Assembly: GCF_037023745.1 (NCBI RefSeq)
Contig: NZ_CP146101.1
Coordinates: 5,341,001-5,405,000 of the forward strand
From: Streptomyces sp. SCSIO 30461
GTDB lineage: Bacteria; Actinomycetota; Actinomycetes; Streptomycetales; Streptomycetaceae
Reading direction: 5' to 3'
DNA: 64,000 nt
In this document: piece by piece, positions 8,157-17,110 of the stretch
Position numbering within the stretch: the first letter of the stretch is position 1
How the letters are laid out: every line of letters begins with the position of its first letter
Program-made: the position numbers and the translations under genes
The notes under the pieces: model-generated
The model's database searches: none
What the model was told of the DNA's origin: nothing
The model's input: only the letters and a program-made list of their open reading frames with translations

Positions 8157-9346
8157 TAACGGAAGGCGTCCTGACCCGTGAGCGCCTTGCCGAGCACCAG
8201 CTGGTGCATCTCCACGGTCCCCTCGTAGGTGAGCACCGATTCGAGATTGGTCGCGTGACGCATCACGGGGTACTCCAGTGAGATCCCGTTGGCGCCGAGG
8301 ATGGTCCGCGAGGTGCGGCAGATCTCGATCGCTTCCCGCACGTTGTTGAGCTTCCCGAAGCTGACCTGCTCGGGCCGGAGCCTCCCGGCGTCCATCCGCC
8401 GCCCGAGGTGCAGGGCGAGCAGGATCCCCTTGTGCAGTTCCAGCGCCATGTCGGCGAGTTTGGCCTGGGTGAGCTGGAAGCCCCCGATGGGCCGGCCGAA
8501 CTGCTCGCGTGTCCTGGCGTAGTCGAGCGCGGCCTCGAAGCTGGAACGGGCCGCCCCCATCGCGCCCCACACAATGCCGTAGCGCGCGTGGGACAGGCAG
8601 CTGAGCGGGCCCTTGAGACCGGTGACACCCGGCAGCACCGCGTCGGCGGGCAGACGCACCTCGTCCAGGACGAGTTCACTGGTGACGGAGGCGCGCAGGG
8701 ACCACTTGTGCTTGATCTCGGGAGCGGAGAAGCCGGGGCTGTCGGTCGGTACGGCGAAGCCGCGGATACCGTCGTCGGTCTGGGCCCACACCACCGCGAC
8801 CCCGGCGACGGAACCATTGGTGATCCACATCTTGCTGCCCGTCAGAACCCAGTCGGCACCGTCCCGCTTGGCGCACGTGCGCATCGCCGCCGGATCGGAA
8901 CCGACGTCCGGCTCCGTCAGTCCGAAGCAGCCGATGGTGCTGCCATCGGCCATCGACGGCAGCCAACGCTGCTTCTGCTCCTCCGAGCCGAACTTCCAGA
9001 TCGCGTACATCGCGAGTGAGCCCTGGACGGACACCAGCGAACGGATACCCGAGTCGGCCGCCTCCAGCTCCAGACAGGCCAGTCCGTACTGGACGGCCGT
9101 GGCGCCCGCGCAGCCGTAGCCGGTCAGCGACATGCCGAGCGCGCCGATCGAGCCCAGCTCACGGGCGAGCTCACGGATACCGGGAAGCTCACCGCTCTCG
9201 TACCAGTCGGCGACATACGGCAGCACGCGGTCGTCAGCCCAGGAGCGGACCGTGTCGCGAATCGCGAGGTCTTCCGGCTCCAGGAGGTCGTCGATGCCGA
9301 TGGGGTCGGCTGGATCGAAGGGCGGCAACTTCGAGGATGCGGTCAT
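8156..9346 (-). CDS. Acyl-CoA dehydrogenase, glutaryl-CoA dehydrogenase-like
   Basis: 396 residues from the ATG at 9346, preceded by G-G-A-G-G at seven bases. The full acyl-CoA dehydrogenase fold is present: N-terminal helical domain, a flavin-binding middle with G-C-F-G-L-T-E-P-D-V-G-S-D and W-I-T-N-G, and a C-terminal domain ending T-Y-E-G-T-V-E-M-H. The glutamate in Y-E-G-T is the catalytic base position of the glutaryl-CoA dehydrogenase group. R-T-R-E-Q-F-G-R-P-I is also present. It would oxidise an acyl-CoA with FAD and pass electrons to ETF. Glutaryl-CoA (lysine/tryptophan breakdown) is the most likely substrate, but no pathway neighbours are here. Stand-alone between a terminator and an MFS gene. 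Confidence 0.85.
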   Translation of the reverse strand: MTASSKLPPFDPADPIGIDDLLEPEDLAIRDTVRSWADDRVLPYVADWYESGELPGIRELARELGSIGALGMSLTGYGCAGATAVQYGLACLELEAADSGIRSLVSVQGSLAMYAIWKFGSEEQKQRWLPSMADGSTIGCFGLTEPDVGSDPAAMRTCAKRDGADWVLTGSKMWITNGSVAGVAVVWAQTDDGIRGFAVPTDSPGFSAPEIKHKWSLRASVTSELVLDEVRLPADAVLPGVTGLKGPLSCLSHARYGIVWGAMGAARSSFEAALDYARTREQFGRPIGGFQLTQAKLADMALELHKGILLALHLGRRMDAGRLRPEQVSFGKLNNVREAIEICRTSRTILGANGISLEYPVMRHATNLESVLTYEGTVEMHQLVLGKALTGQDAFR

Positions 9347-9441
9347 CAGGGTGCCTCCGGCGGCCGGCACCGCCCAGGCCCTGCCTCGGCGCGTGCGCGA
9401 ACCTAACGGTGTCAGTCAATGATCAGCGCTGACGTTACGGC

Positions 9442-11202
9442 TCAGTGTGCCGTGCGTCCAGAGCGGGCCGCGCCGGCCGCCTCCGCGGGCTTGCGGTGCA
9501 GGGAGGCGGCGGACGAGCGCAGACGGTCCCGTGGCCCCTGCACCGCCTGGTCGGGGAGTTCGGAGACGTACGACCGGGCATCGGTGCCGGACGCCCCGGA
9601 ACCGGTGCCCGGCGCGCCACAGGCCTGAGCGACCACCGTGGCGTCCTCGGTGTCCTCGGCCCCGTCGGGGCACTCCATCGCCCTCGGCAACCGCAGTGCC
9701 GCCAGCGCCCCGAGCAGCAGCAGCCCGGCGCTGACCACCAGCGTGACATGCAGACCGTGCACAAACGCCGACCGCGCGGCGATCCGCAGCGCGTCCCCTG
9801 CCGGGCCGCTGAGGCCCGCGGCGATCTGGTAGGCCTCGCCGAGGGAGTTCGTCGCGGCCTCGCGGGCGGCGCCCGGCACCCCTGCCGCATCGGTCAGCCC
9901 TGGCGCGTACGCGGCGTTCATGACGCTGCCGAGCATGGCGATGCCCATCCCGGCACCGAGTTGGTAGGAGGTCTCGCCGATGGCCGCGGCTGCACCGGCC
10001 TGCGCCGCGGGTGCCTCGCTGAGCATCGACTCGTACGCGCCGAACAGCGTGGTCTGGAGCCCGAAGCCGAGCAGCACGAACCCGGTGGTGAGCAGCAGCG
10101 GCCGGTCGTGGTGTCCCATCAGCGTGAGCAGCAGCACCGCCGCCGCGGTCAGCACGAAGCCCCAGCCGACCATCCGCCGCGGTCCGACACGGCGCAGGGT
10201 GTAGGAGCCGGTCGCTCCGGCGGCCATCGCCGCGAAGGTGAGGGGCAGCAGCCGCAGGCCGGTCTCCAGGGGGCTGAGACCGAGCACGAGCTGGAGGTAC
10301 TGGACGGCGATCAGCTCCAGGCCGACCAGTGCCAGCATGGCCAGCACGATGCAGCCGACGGAAGTGGAGAAGGTGGCGCGGGCGAACATCCGCATGTCGA
10401 TGAGGGGATGGTCGCGGCGGCGCTGGCGGCGGACGAAGAGCACGAGGAGCAGCAGACCGGCGAGCAGCGGGCCGGAGGTGGCGATGTCGAGCGGGCTGTG
10501 GCCCACCCCGAGACGCTTGACACCGAGCACGAGCCCGAGCACACCGGCGGCGGCCGTCAGAGCGCCGACGACGTCCCAGGGGCCGTCGCCTTCGCCCTTG
10601 GACTCGGGCAGCAGCCAGCGGCCGACCGGGAGGATCAGCGCCATCAGCGGGATGTTGATCAGGAAGACCGAACCCCACCAGAAGTGCTGGACCAGGAAAC
10701 CGCCGAGCACCGGGCCGGTGGCGGCGCCGACCGCGGCGACCGCCGTCCAGATGCCGATGGCGGTGGCCCGCTCACGGCGGTCCGGGAAGACGGCCCGGAG
10801 GATCGAGAGCGTCGCGGGCATGATCATCGCGCCGCCCACGCCGAGCAGGGCGCGGGCGCCGATGAGCACCTCGGGATTGGTGGCCAGCGCGGCGACGGCC
10901 GAGGCCACGCCGAACAGCGCGTAGCCGAGCAGGAGTATGCGCCGACGGCCGACGCGGTCGCCCAGGGTGCCGAAGAGGATCAGCAGCGCGGCGCAGACCA
11001 GCGGGTAGGCGTCGACGATCCAGAGGAGTTCGACCCCGCTCGGGCGGAGGTCCTCGGTGACTGCGGGCACGGCGACGTGCAGCACGGTCGCGTCGAGCGC
11101 GACGAGCAGCAGGCTGACGCAGAGGACGAGGAGAACGACCCAGCGGTTGACACCGCCGCCGGTGGCGCGAATGGGCGCTCCGGTCGTGGTCGTTCCGGAC
11201 AT
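9442..11202 (-). CDS. MFS drug exporter, DHA2 (14-helix) family
   Basis: 586 residues from the ATG at 11202, which has A-G-G-A-G-G seven bases upstream; longer frames lack such a site. About 14 hydrophobic segments are visible. The N-terminal helix ends in L-D-A-T-V-L-H-V-A-V-P, the DHA2 motif, and G-D-R-V-G-R-R between helices 2 and 3 is the MFS signature. The C-terminal ~90 residues are a cytoplasmic tail rich in Ser, Gly and Ala. Members exchange protons for cationic or hydrophobic drugs (QacA/SmvA type). No TetR regulator is adjacent, so control is unknown. An exporter function is secure; the substrate is not predictable. Confidence 0.85.
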   Translation of the reverse strand: MSGTTTTGAPIRATGGGVNRWVVLLVLCVSLLLVALDATVLHVAVPAVTEDLRPSGVELLWIVDAYPLVCAALLILFGTLGDRVGRRRILLLGYALFGVASAVAALATNPEVLIGARALLGVGGAMIMPATLSILRAVFPDRRERATAIGIWTAVAAVGAATGPVLGGFLVQHFWWGSVFLINIPLMALILPVGRWLLPESKGEGDGPWDVVGALTAAAGVLGLVLGVKRLGVGHSPLDIATSGPLLAGLLLLVLFVRRQRRRDHPLIDMRMFARATFSTSVGCIVLAMLALVGLELIAVQYLQLVLGLSPLETGLRLLPLTFAAMAAGATGSYTLRRVGPRRMVGWGFVLTAAAVLLLTLMGHHDRPLLLTTGFVLLGFGLQTTLFGAYESMLSEAPAAQAGAAAAIGETSYQLGAGMGIAMLGSVMNAAYAPGLTDAAGVPGAAREAATNSLGEAYQIAAGLSGPAGDALRIAARSAFVHGLHVTLVVSAGLLLLGALAALRLPRAMECPDGAEDTEDATVVAQACGAPGTGSGASGTDARSYVSELPDQAVQGPRDRLRSSAASLHRKPAEAAGAARSGRTAH

Positions 11203-11680
11203 GTATGTACCTCCTGGTGGTCTCTCGCGTCGGTGGGCCGTCCGGGGCGGGGCCCCGCGGTGGCCCGGCATCGAGGGCGAGTGATCAGCCAATGTACGCG
11301 AGTCAGAGCCGTTGACGCGTGGTCCACCTCTCACCTCGACGGGCCGCACGATGTGGCGTACGCCACGCTCACGGCCTCCGTGAGGTGGTACCCGCCGCAC
11401 CTCGAACGGCCCTGTAATTCCAGACATCCGGCATATGAACGGCTTTCTCCGCTGCTTACCGGAGTCCGAGCGCCACCCCTCAGAGAGCATGCCCGCCCGA
11501 ATTCGAACAGCAGCGGGAAGGCATTCCCTCCCGATTCACCGGACCGCTCTCACTTCCCCCGGATTTCTCCCCGTGACCACGGGAAAGAATGTCCGACTGA
11601 GACCGACTCCACATCACATCGTCATCACGAAGGGCCGAGATCGGCCGGACCGCACACTCACTCCCTGTAACGTCGATTGG
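11203..11680. other. Divergent intergenic region between MFS and PAP2 genes
   Basis: 478 bases that must hold the promoters of both genes. TAACGT at 11668-11673 is only seven bases from the GTG of the PAP2 gene, which would make that mRNA leaderless, but no good -35 is seen. Nothing else was recognised. Confidence 0.35.
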
Positions 11681-12745
11681 GTGCGTACCGACATCTTTGC
11701 CCGCCTGGACCGGGAGCCGGAGCCGCCGAAGATAGAGATCCCGCGGATGAGCCGCACCCGTCTCGCCCTTCTCGGCGGGACCTCGGCGTTCTACGTCGCG
11801 ATCGTCGTGGCCGTGCTGCTCTCGTCCTGGCTGGTGATCATCGACTGGAAGGTCATGCTCTTCCGGCCGTATCAGCAGTGGCCGGAGCTGCACGCGTTTC
11901 TGGACTACTTCGTCGTCCTGGGCCAGCGCGGGCCGACCGCCGTGATGGTGGCCGCCTGGCTGGGCTGGCGCTCGTGGCGGCAGCACACTCTTCGGCCACT
12001 GCTCTCCCTGGGGGCGGCGCTGCTGCTGCTGAACGCGACGGTGGGCGCGGTCAAGCTCGGCCTAGGGCGGCTCGGGCCGCACTACGCGACGCAGATCGGC
12101 TCGGCCGAGATGTTCGCCGGCGGCGATATATTTCCGTCGGGCCACACCGCCAATGCCGTCGTGACCTGGGGAATCCTCGCCTATATGGCCACCACCCCAC
12201 GGGCGAGGCGCTATCTGTCGGCGCTGTCCGCCGTGGTGGCCCTCGGTGTCGGACTGACCACGGTCTACCTCGGTACGCACTGGCTGAGCGACGTCCTGCT
12301 CGGCTGGGCGGCTGGACTGCTCGTGCTGCTGGCGCTGCCTTGGTGCGAGCCGCTGATCGGGCGGGCGGAGGAGGCCATCCTCACGCTGCGCGACCGGCTG
12401 CGCGATCAGATGCGCGCGCGCCGTCTGCCGGTGCCCGCGCTCCCCGTCGTGCCGAAGAGCCCGCGCCCGGCGATGTTCCCGCAACGTGCGTCGTCGGAGA
12501 GCTCCGAGCCGGTGCGCCGACCGGTGGGCGCGAGCGGCGGGCGTAGGGGTTCCGCCTCCGGCGGAACGGCGTCCGGGACGGCCACCCAGCCCACCCAGGT
12601 GCGTACGCACGCGGTCGCGCGCCCGGGACTCGGCACACACGCCCCGCATACCTCCCATGCGCCGTACCCCTCGCACGGCAACCCGGTGGCGTCGTCGGCA
12701 GGCACCCGACGTGCCCCCCGATCGCGTCCGGTCACCGGCAACTGA
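11681..12745 (+). CDS. PAP2-family membrane phosphatase-like protein
   Basis: 354 residues from GTG 11681. About six membrane helices occupy residues 30-235 and a polar basic tail of about 115 residues follows. The core PAP2 motif is clear: P-S-G-H-T-A-N at about residue 150 and T-H-W-L-S-D near 208, giving the catalytic histidines and aspartate. Motif 1, normally K-x6-R-P, reads K-L-G-L-G-R-L-G-P, and motif 3, normally S-R-x5-H-x3-D, reads T-T-V-Y-L-G-T-H-W-L-S-D, so both phosphate-gripping arginines appear changed. The family dephosphorylates lipid phosphates at the membrane. The fold is certain; activity on phosphatidate or undecaprenyl pyrophosphate is doubtful. The start may be leaderless. 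Confidence 0.8.
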   Translation: MRTDIFARLDREPEPPKIEIPRMSRTRLALLGGTSAFYVAIVVAVLLSSWLVIIDWKVMLFRPYQQWPELHAFLDYFVVLGQRGPTAVMVAAWLGWRSWRQHTLRPLLSLGAALLLLNATVGAVKLGLGRLGPHYATQIGSAEMFAGGDIFPSGHTANAVVTWGILAYMATTPRARRYLSALSAVVALGVGLTTVYLGTHWLSDVLLGWAAGLLVLLALPWCEPLIGRAEEAILTLRDRLRDQMRARRLPVPALPVVPKSPRPAMFPQRASSESSEPVRRPVGASGGRRGSASGGTASGTATQPTQVRTHAVARPGLGTHAPHTSHAPYPSHGNPVASSAGTRRAPRSRPVTGN

Positions 12746-12871
12746 CCCCCACCGGCACTCCGACAGCACACCCGCACGGGGCGGTCGCGCACAGCCGCCG
12801 GCAAGGCGTCGCGGGCCCCGGTCCAACGCGGTGGACCGGGGCCCGCGCCCGTTCTCGCGGAACGGCAGCCG

Positions 12872-13087
12872 TCAACCCTTCCAGCAGCGCCGCACCCTGC
12901 CGTCGTCCACCTCGAAGTTGAGCCGGCCCGCCAGGTACTCCATGGTGATGATCGCCCCTGGCGGCAGCGATCTGACGGTTGTCCAGCCCGCACCGCGTGC
13001 GCGCCGCTCCGCGGTGTCTGCGTCGAGGCCCACGTAGTCCTCAGGTGTGTGGTCGGGCTCTGCCGGAGGGGTCGGTATCGGTGCCAT
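12872..13087 (-). CDS. I78 family peptidase inhibitor-like small protein
   Basis: 71 residues. The second half (R-S-L-P-P-G-A-I-I-T-M-E-Y, then R-L-N-F-E-V-D-D-G-R-V) matches the proteinase inhibitor I78 pattern, in which a P-P-G-x-x-x-T loop precedes Y-x-x-x-R-L-N. The N-terminal 30 residues are acidic and proline-rich, with a Y-V-G-L-D-A-D-T-A-E-R-R-A segment typical of these proteins. No signal peptide is present, so it probably acts in the cytoplasm. The target peptidase is unknown. It sits alone between PAP2 and the ctaD promoter region and reads away from ctaD. Confidence 0.7.
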   Translation of the reverse strand: MAPIPTPPAEPDHTPEDYVGLDADTAERRARGAGWTTVRSLPPGAIITMEYLAGRLNFEVDDGRVRRCWKG

Positions 13088-13547
13088 GGAACCTCACCGT
13101 AGGTGGCGGCGGACGGCGGCGAAAGCCCTCTTCACCGTCCGGGATCCGCACGGCTATCAGCATCCTCCAGTACCTCACCGGTCACACTTGTGTCACAGGA
13201 TCACGACATGTGTTTGGCGGTGCCGGGTTCATCCGTGCCGTTGAACAGATAAATTCATACGACGATGATCAGGTATCCACCTGACGCCGATCACTCCCGG
13301 TCCGAATTTCTCCGGATTCCGCCGACCCGGAATGCGCCCCCTCACCCGGAATTCTCTCCGGAGCCCGCTCGGAGCACCCACCGCGAGAAGCGGGAATTCA
13401 TCATTCCTTACGCACTCCCTACTTCCGGATGAAACCGCCGATCACCCATACGCGTATCACCCGTGTCCCGGTTCGTGTCGCGCCCTCCCGGGTGTCCGTC
13501 GTGCCTACTGTGGCTCCAGCCCGAGACGGAATCCCGAGGGGGCAGCG
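13088..13547. other. Divergent intergenic region upstream of ctaD
   Basis: 460 bases with a patch of lower GC around 13190-13280, as expected for promoters of the I78 gene and ctaD. No gene, RNA or long repeat was recognised; several short C-C-G-G-A-A-T-T words near 13300-13400 are too short to interpret. Confidence 0.35.
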
Positions 13548-15293
13548 ATGGGGTCGGACACCGCGGGAACGGCCCCGGACACGCCCGCCGCGACAGCTCC
13601 CCCATGGCGGCGACGCTCTCGGGGCCGTGTGGTCGTGGACTGGCTCACCACCACCGACCACAAGAAGATCGGCCATCTCTACCTGGTCACCTCGTTCGGC
13701 TTCTTCCTGGTCGCGGGGCTGCTGGCGATGCTGATGCGGGCCGAGCTCGCCCGCCCCGGACTCCAACTGCTGACCAGCCAGGAGTTCAACCAGGCATTCA
13801 CGCTGCACGGCACCATCATGCTGCTGCTCTTCGCCACGCCGACCTTCGCGGGCTTCGCCAACGAGCTGGTGCCGCTCCAGATCGGCGCTCCGGACGTGGC
13901 CTTCCCGCGGCTGAACATGTTCTCGTACTGGCTGTTCCTGTTCGGCGGTCTGATGGTGCTCGGCTCGCTGCTGGTGCCCACCGGCCCCGCGGCCTTCGGT
14001 TGGACCGCCTACGCCCCGCTGAACAGCCTGGAGCGCTCCCCCGGCGTCGGTGTCGACCTCTGGATCATGGGGCTCGCGCTCTCCGGTTTCGGCACGATCC
14101 TCACCTCGGTGAACTTCCTGGCGACGATCATCGGTATGCGGGCACCGGGTATGACGATGTTCCGGATGCCGATCTTCACCTGGAACATCCTCTTCACCGC
14201 GATCCTGGTTCTGGCCGCCTTCCCGGTGCTGGCCGCGGCGCTGCTGGTGCTGGAGTCCGACCGCAGGTTCGGCTCGGTGGTGTTCGACTCCGGGAACGGC
14301 GGAGCCCTGCTGTGGCAGCACCTGTTCTGGTTCTTCGGCCATCCGGAGGTCTACATCATCGCCCTGCCGTTCTTCGGCATCATCACGGAGATCATCCCGG
14401 TCTTCTCCCGGAAGCCGCTGTTCGGCTACGTGACCCTGGTGGGCGCCACGATGGCCATCACGGGTCTCTCCTTGGTGGTGTGGGCTCACCACATGTTCGC
14501 CACCGGTGCGGTGCTGCTGCCGTTCTTCTCCCTGCTGTCGTTCCTGATCGCCGTGCCCACCGGCGTGAAGTTCTTCAACTGGAGCGGAACGATGCTGCGG
14601 GGCTCGCTGTCGTTCGAGACGCCGATGTTGTGGGCGGTCGGCTTCCTCGTGTCGTTCCTGCTGGGCGGTCTGACCGGGGTCATCCTGGCCTCGCCGCCGA
14701 TGGACTTCCATGTCACCGACTCGTACTTCGTGGTCGCCCACTTCCACTACACGGTCTTCGGCACGGTCACCTTCGCCACCTTCGCCGGCTTCTACTTCTG
14801 GTGGCCCAAGTTCACCGGCCGGATGCTGGACGAACGGCTCGGCAAGATCCATTTCTGGACGCTCTTCGTCGGCTTCCAGACCACCTTCCTCGTGCAGCAC
14901 TGGCTGGGCGCGGAAGGCATGCCGCGGCGCTATGCGGACTATCTGGCGGCGGACGGCTTCACCACCCTCAACACGGTCTCGACCATCGGGGCGTTCCTGC
15001 TCGGCTGCTCCACGCTGCCGTTCCTCTACAACGTCTGGAAGACGGCGCGATACGCGCCGAGGGTGACGGTCGACGATCCCTGGGGGTTCGGCAGGTCACT
15101 GGAGTGGGCGACCTCCTGCCCGCCGCCCCGGCACAACTTCGTCTCGCTGCCCCGGATCCGCTCCGAGGCCCCGGCGTTCGATCTGCACCACCCGGGGTTC
15201 GCGGAGCCACGCCCGGCCGTGCCGAAGTCCCCGCACGACGACGTCAGCCGGGGTCTCCCAGGGCACGGGACAGCCGGTCCCTGGTCGCCTTGA
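13548..15293 (+). CDS. ctaD: Cytochrome c oxidase subunit I (aa3 type), stand-alone copy
   Basis: 581 residues from ATG 13548 with G-A-G-G-G-G-G upstream. All ligands of subunit I are present: T-L-H-G-T (heme a), G-H-P-E-V-Y (CuB histidine and the cross-linked tyrosine), W-A-H-H-M-F (CuB pair) and V-A-H-F-H-Y (hemes a and a3). Twelve hydrophobic helices follow the usual pattern and the length is normal. It should be the proton-pumping catalytic subunit of the terminal oxidase. No subunit II, III, IV or bc1 genes are nearby, so this is probably the second ctaD that many Streptomyces carry, using subunits encoded elsewhere. Its last 50 bases overlap the convergent WYL regulator gene. Confidence 0.9.
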   Translation: MGSDTAGTAPDTPAATAPPWRRRSRGRVVVDWLTTTDHKKIGHLYLVTSFGFFLVAGLLAMLMRAELARPGLQLLTSQEFNQAFTLHGTIMLLLFATPTFAGFANELVPLQIGAPDVAFPRLNMFSYWLFLFGGLMVLGSLLVPTGPAAFGWTAYAPLNSLERSPGVGVDLWIMGLALSGFGTILTSVNFLATIIGMRAPGMTMFRMPIFTWNILFTAILVLAAFPVLAAALLVLESDRRFGSVVFDSGNGGALLWQHLFWFFGHPEVYIIALPFFGIITEIIPVFSRKPLFGYVTLVGATMAITGLSLVVWAHHMFATGAVLLPFFSLLSFLIAVPTGVKFFNWSGTMLRGSLSFETPMLWAVGFLVSFLLGGLTGVILASPPMDFHVTDSYFVVAHFHYTVFGTVTFATFAGFYFWWPKFTGRMLDERLGKIHFWTLFVGFQTTFLVQHWLGAEGMPRRYADYLAADGFTTLNTVSTIGAFLLGCSTLPFLYNVWKTARYAPRVTVDDPWGFGRSLEWATSCPPPRHNFVSLPRIRSEAPAFDLHHPGFAEPRPAVPKSPHDDVSRGLPGHGTAGPWSP

Positions 15294-16209
15294 CGTGCGC
15301 GGTCAGCTCAAGCGGCTCGACCACCTCGAAGTCGAAGCCCATCATCATCACGTGAATGACCATCACATCAAGGCCGGCCGCTCCCGTACGCAGCAGACAG
15401 CTGTCCGGCCCCTCCGCCTCCAGCACCCCGTCCGACGGTGAGACGACTTCGACCGCCCGCTGCACCGGCACACGCAGCCTGATCACCGCCCTGGCGGAGT
15501 ACGCGGCCGTGGAGACCCCCTTGGAGACATAGGCCGCGAGGTCGTCGGCCGGTGGGGTGCGCGGGGTGAAGCGCGGGCCGTGCGGTGGTTTGGGGGTGAT
15601 CCGGTCGACCCGGAACGTCCGCCAGTCGGCGCGGTCCACATCCCAGGCGACGAGATACCAGCGGCGTTCACTGCACACCAGGCGGTGCGGCTCCACCGAG
15701 CGGCGGGTCGTCTGGCCTCCGTGGTCCTGGTAAGCGAACCGCAGCAGCTCCCCGTCCCGGCAGACACCCGCCAGCTCCGCGAGGATCACGGGGTCCACCG
15801 GGTTCCGGGGCGCCCGCAGCATCGGCACGGTGAACGCGTTCAGGGCGCTGATCCGCCGGCGGAGCCGATCGGGCAGCACCTGCTCCAGCTTGGCCAGGGC
15901 ACGTACGGAGCTCTCACCGATGCCCTCGACGCCTTGGCCCGCCGCGGTGCGCAGACCGACCGCGACGGCCACGGCCTCGTCGTCGTCGAGCAGCAGAGGA
16001 GGCATCCGGGCGCCCGCGCCGAGCCGGTAGCCCCCGCCCGTGCCGGGGCTGGCGTTGACGGGGTAGCCGAGCTCGCGCAGTCGGTCGACGTCCCGCCGCA
16101 CGGTGCGCGGGGTGACTCCGAGCCGCCGGGCGAGGTCGGCTCCGGACCATTCGCGGTGCGCCTGCAGCAGGGAGAGCAGGCGCAGCAGTCGTGCCGAGGT
16201 TTCCAGCAT
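15244..16209 (-). CDS. HTH-WYL domain transcriptional regulator (DeoR-like N-terminus)
   Basis: 321 residues from ATG 16209. The first 60 residues are a winged HTH ([19 protein letters not shown]). The WYL domain occupies about residues 130-210, with R-R-W-Y-L-V-A-W-D at its heart and F-R-V-D-R-I after it. A WCX-type C-terminal extension completes it. Members sense small ligands or nucleic acids through the WYL pocket and usually regulate nearby genes; some control defence or DNA-damage functions. The 3' end overlaps ctaD by 50 bases on the opposite strand. The target is unknown; no system characteristic of WYL-linked defence is next to it. Confidence 0.85.
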   Translation of the reverse strand: MLETSARLLRLLSLLQAHREWSGADLARRLGVTPRTVRRDVDRLRELGYPVNASPGTGGGYRLGAGARMPPLLLDDDEAVAVAVGLRTAAGQGVEGIGESSVRALAKLEQVLPDRLRRRISALNAFTVPMLRAPRNPVDPVILAELAGVCRDGELLRFAYQDHGGQTTRRSVEPHRLVCSERRWYLVAWDVDRADWRTFRVDRITPKPPHGPRFTPRTPPADDLAAYVSKGVSTAAYSARAVIRLRVPVQRAVEVVSPSDGVLEAEGPDSCLLRTGAAGLDVMVIHVMMMGFDFEVVEPLELTAHVKATRDRLSRALGDPG

Positions 16210-16261
16210 GGGACGAGTCTGGCACCGCTTGCGGACAGAACGAGTCCGCAAGCGGCGAACC

Positions 16262-17110
16262 TCATACGAGAGGCATGAGCCGGACGCAGAGGTCGTTGGC
16301 GCCGGTGTAGCCGGGGACGGCGCGGTATCCGGCCGACTGATGGGCCGGATAGACGTAGATGTCCTTGCGGTTCCAGATGTCGTCGAGGAGACGGGAGATA
16401 CGCACCTTCCGCGCGCTCTCGGCGGCGGGGTGCAGCCACAGAGTCCACAGCTGTTGCCCGACCGTGGTCTCCACCCCTGCCGCGTCAGCGGCTTCGGTGT
16501 CGCCGACGAGGTCCGCGTACCGCACGGTGCAGCGGAAGTACTCGGCTTCGCCCGTCACCGCGAAACCGCGCACCTTGTCCCCGAGCCGTGCCTCCACCTT
16601 CGCACCGGCACCGAGCCGTGCACCGTACAGGACGCCCGCCACCGTGAAGGCACCCGGCCCGACTTCGATGTCCCCCGCCTCCGCATGGGGTTCACGCACC
16701 CAGGCACGGACCGCGAGCCGGCCGTCCGCCTCCGGATACGGGAGCCGCACCGCGACCGGCCCGGGCTCCGGGACCCGGTCGATGAACGCCCGCAGGTCGC
16801 GGATTCCGGCCGCGACGGCGGTGCCGTCGCCGGTGAAGGCGTCCCATTGGCCCTCCGCCAGGTCGACGGCGCCGGACAGCACCGCGCCCACCCGGCCGCT
16901 TCCCCGCTCGGTGAGCGGCAGCCGCACGATGCCGTCGGGGCCCGTGCCCGCACCGCGCCGCCGCAGCACCAGCGCGTCGCCGTCGGCTGTGCTTCCCTCC
17001 CAGGTGAAAGTGACCGTCCCGGTGGAGTCGGCGAGGCAGTCGGCGCGCGGCGGACGCCGCTCGCCTCCGGTGGCCGTGGTCAGCGTCGTGGACGCTGCAG
17101 GCGTGGTCAT
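16262..17110 (-). CDS. Conserved actinobacterial protein of unknown function linked to a glycosyltransferase
   Basis: 282 residues, probably several beta-rich modules, with no signal peptide, no membrane segment and no catalytic motif I recognise. The C-terminus reads N-D-I-C-V-R-L-M-type hydrophobic strands (residues 270-282), and a W-N-R-K-D-I-Y-V-Y-P segment lies near 245. Similar proteins in Streptomyces are loosely annotated as transferases because they sit with family 4 glycosyltransferases. Here the ATG overlaps the glycosyltransferase stop by four bases (ATGA at 17107-17110), so the two are co-translated. A role in the same glycan or teichoic acid-like polymer is inferred from position only. 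Confidence 0.65.
   Translation of the reverse strand: MTTPAASTTLTTATGGERRPPRADCLADSTGTVTFTWEGSTADGDALVLRRRGAGTGPDGIVRLPLTERGSGRVGAVLSGAVDLAEGQWDAFTGDGTAVAAGIRDLRAFIDRVPEPGPVAVRLPYPEADGRLAVRAWVREPHAEAGDIEVGPGAFTVAGVLYGARLGAGAKVEARLGDKVRGFAVTGEAEYFRCTVRYADLVGDTEAADAAGVETTVGQQLWTLWLHPAAESARKVRISRLLDDIWNRKDIYVYPAHQSAGYRAVPGYTGANDLCVRLMPLV

Noticed and set aside
13463..15355. 630-codon plus-strand frame overlapping ctaD in another frame
   Set aside because: The ctaD frame carries all heme and copper ligands; the other has no membrane segments or motif.
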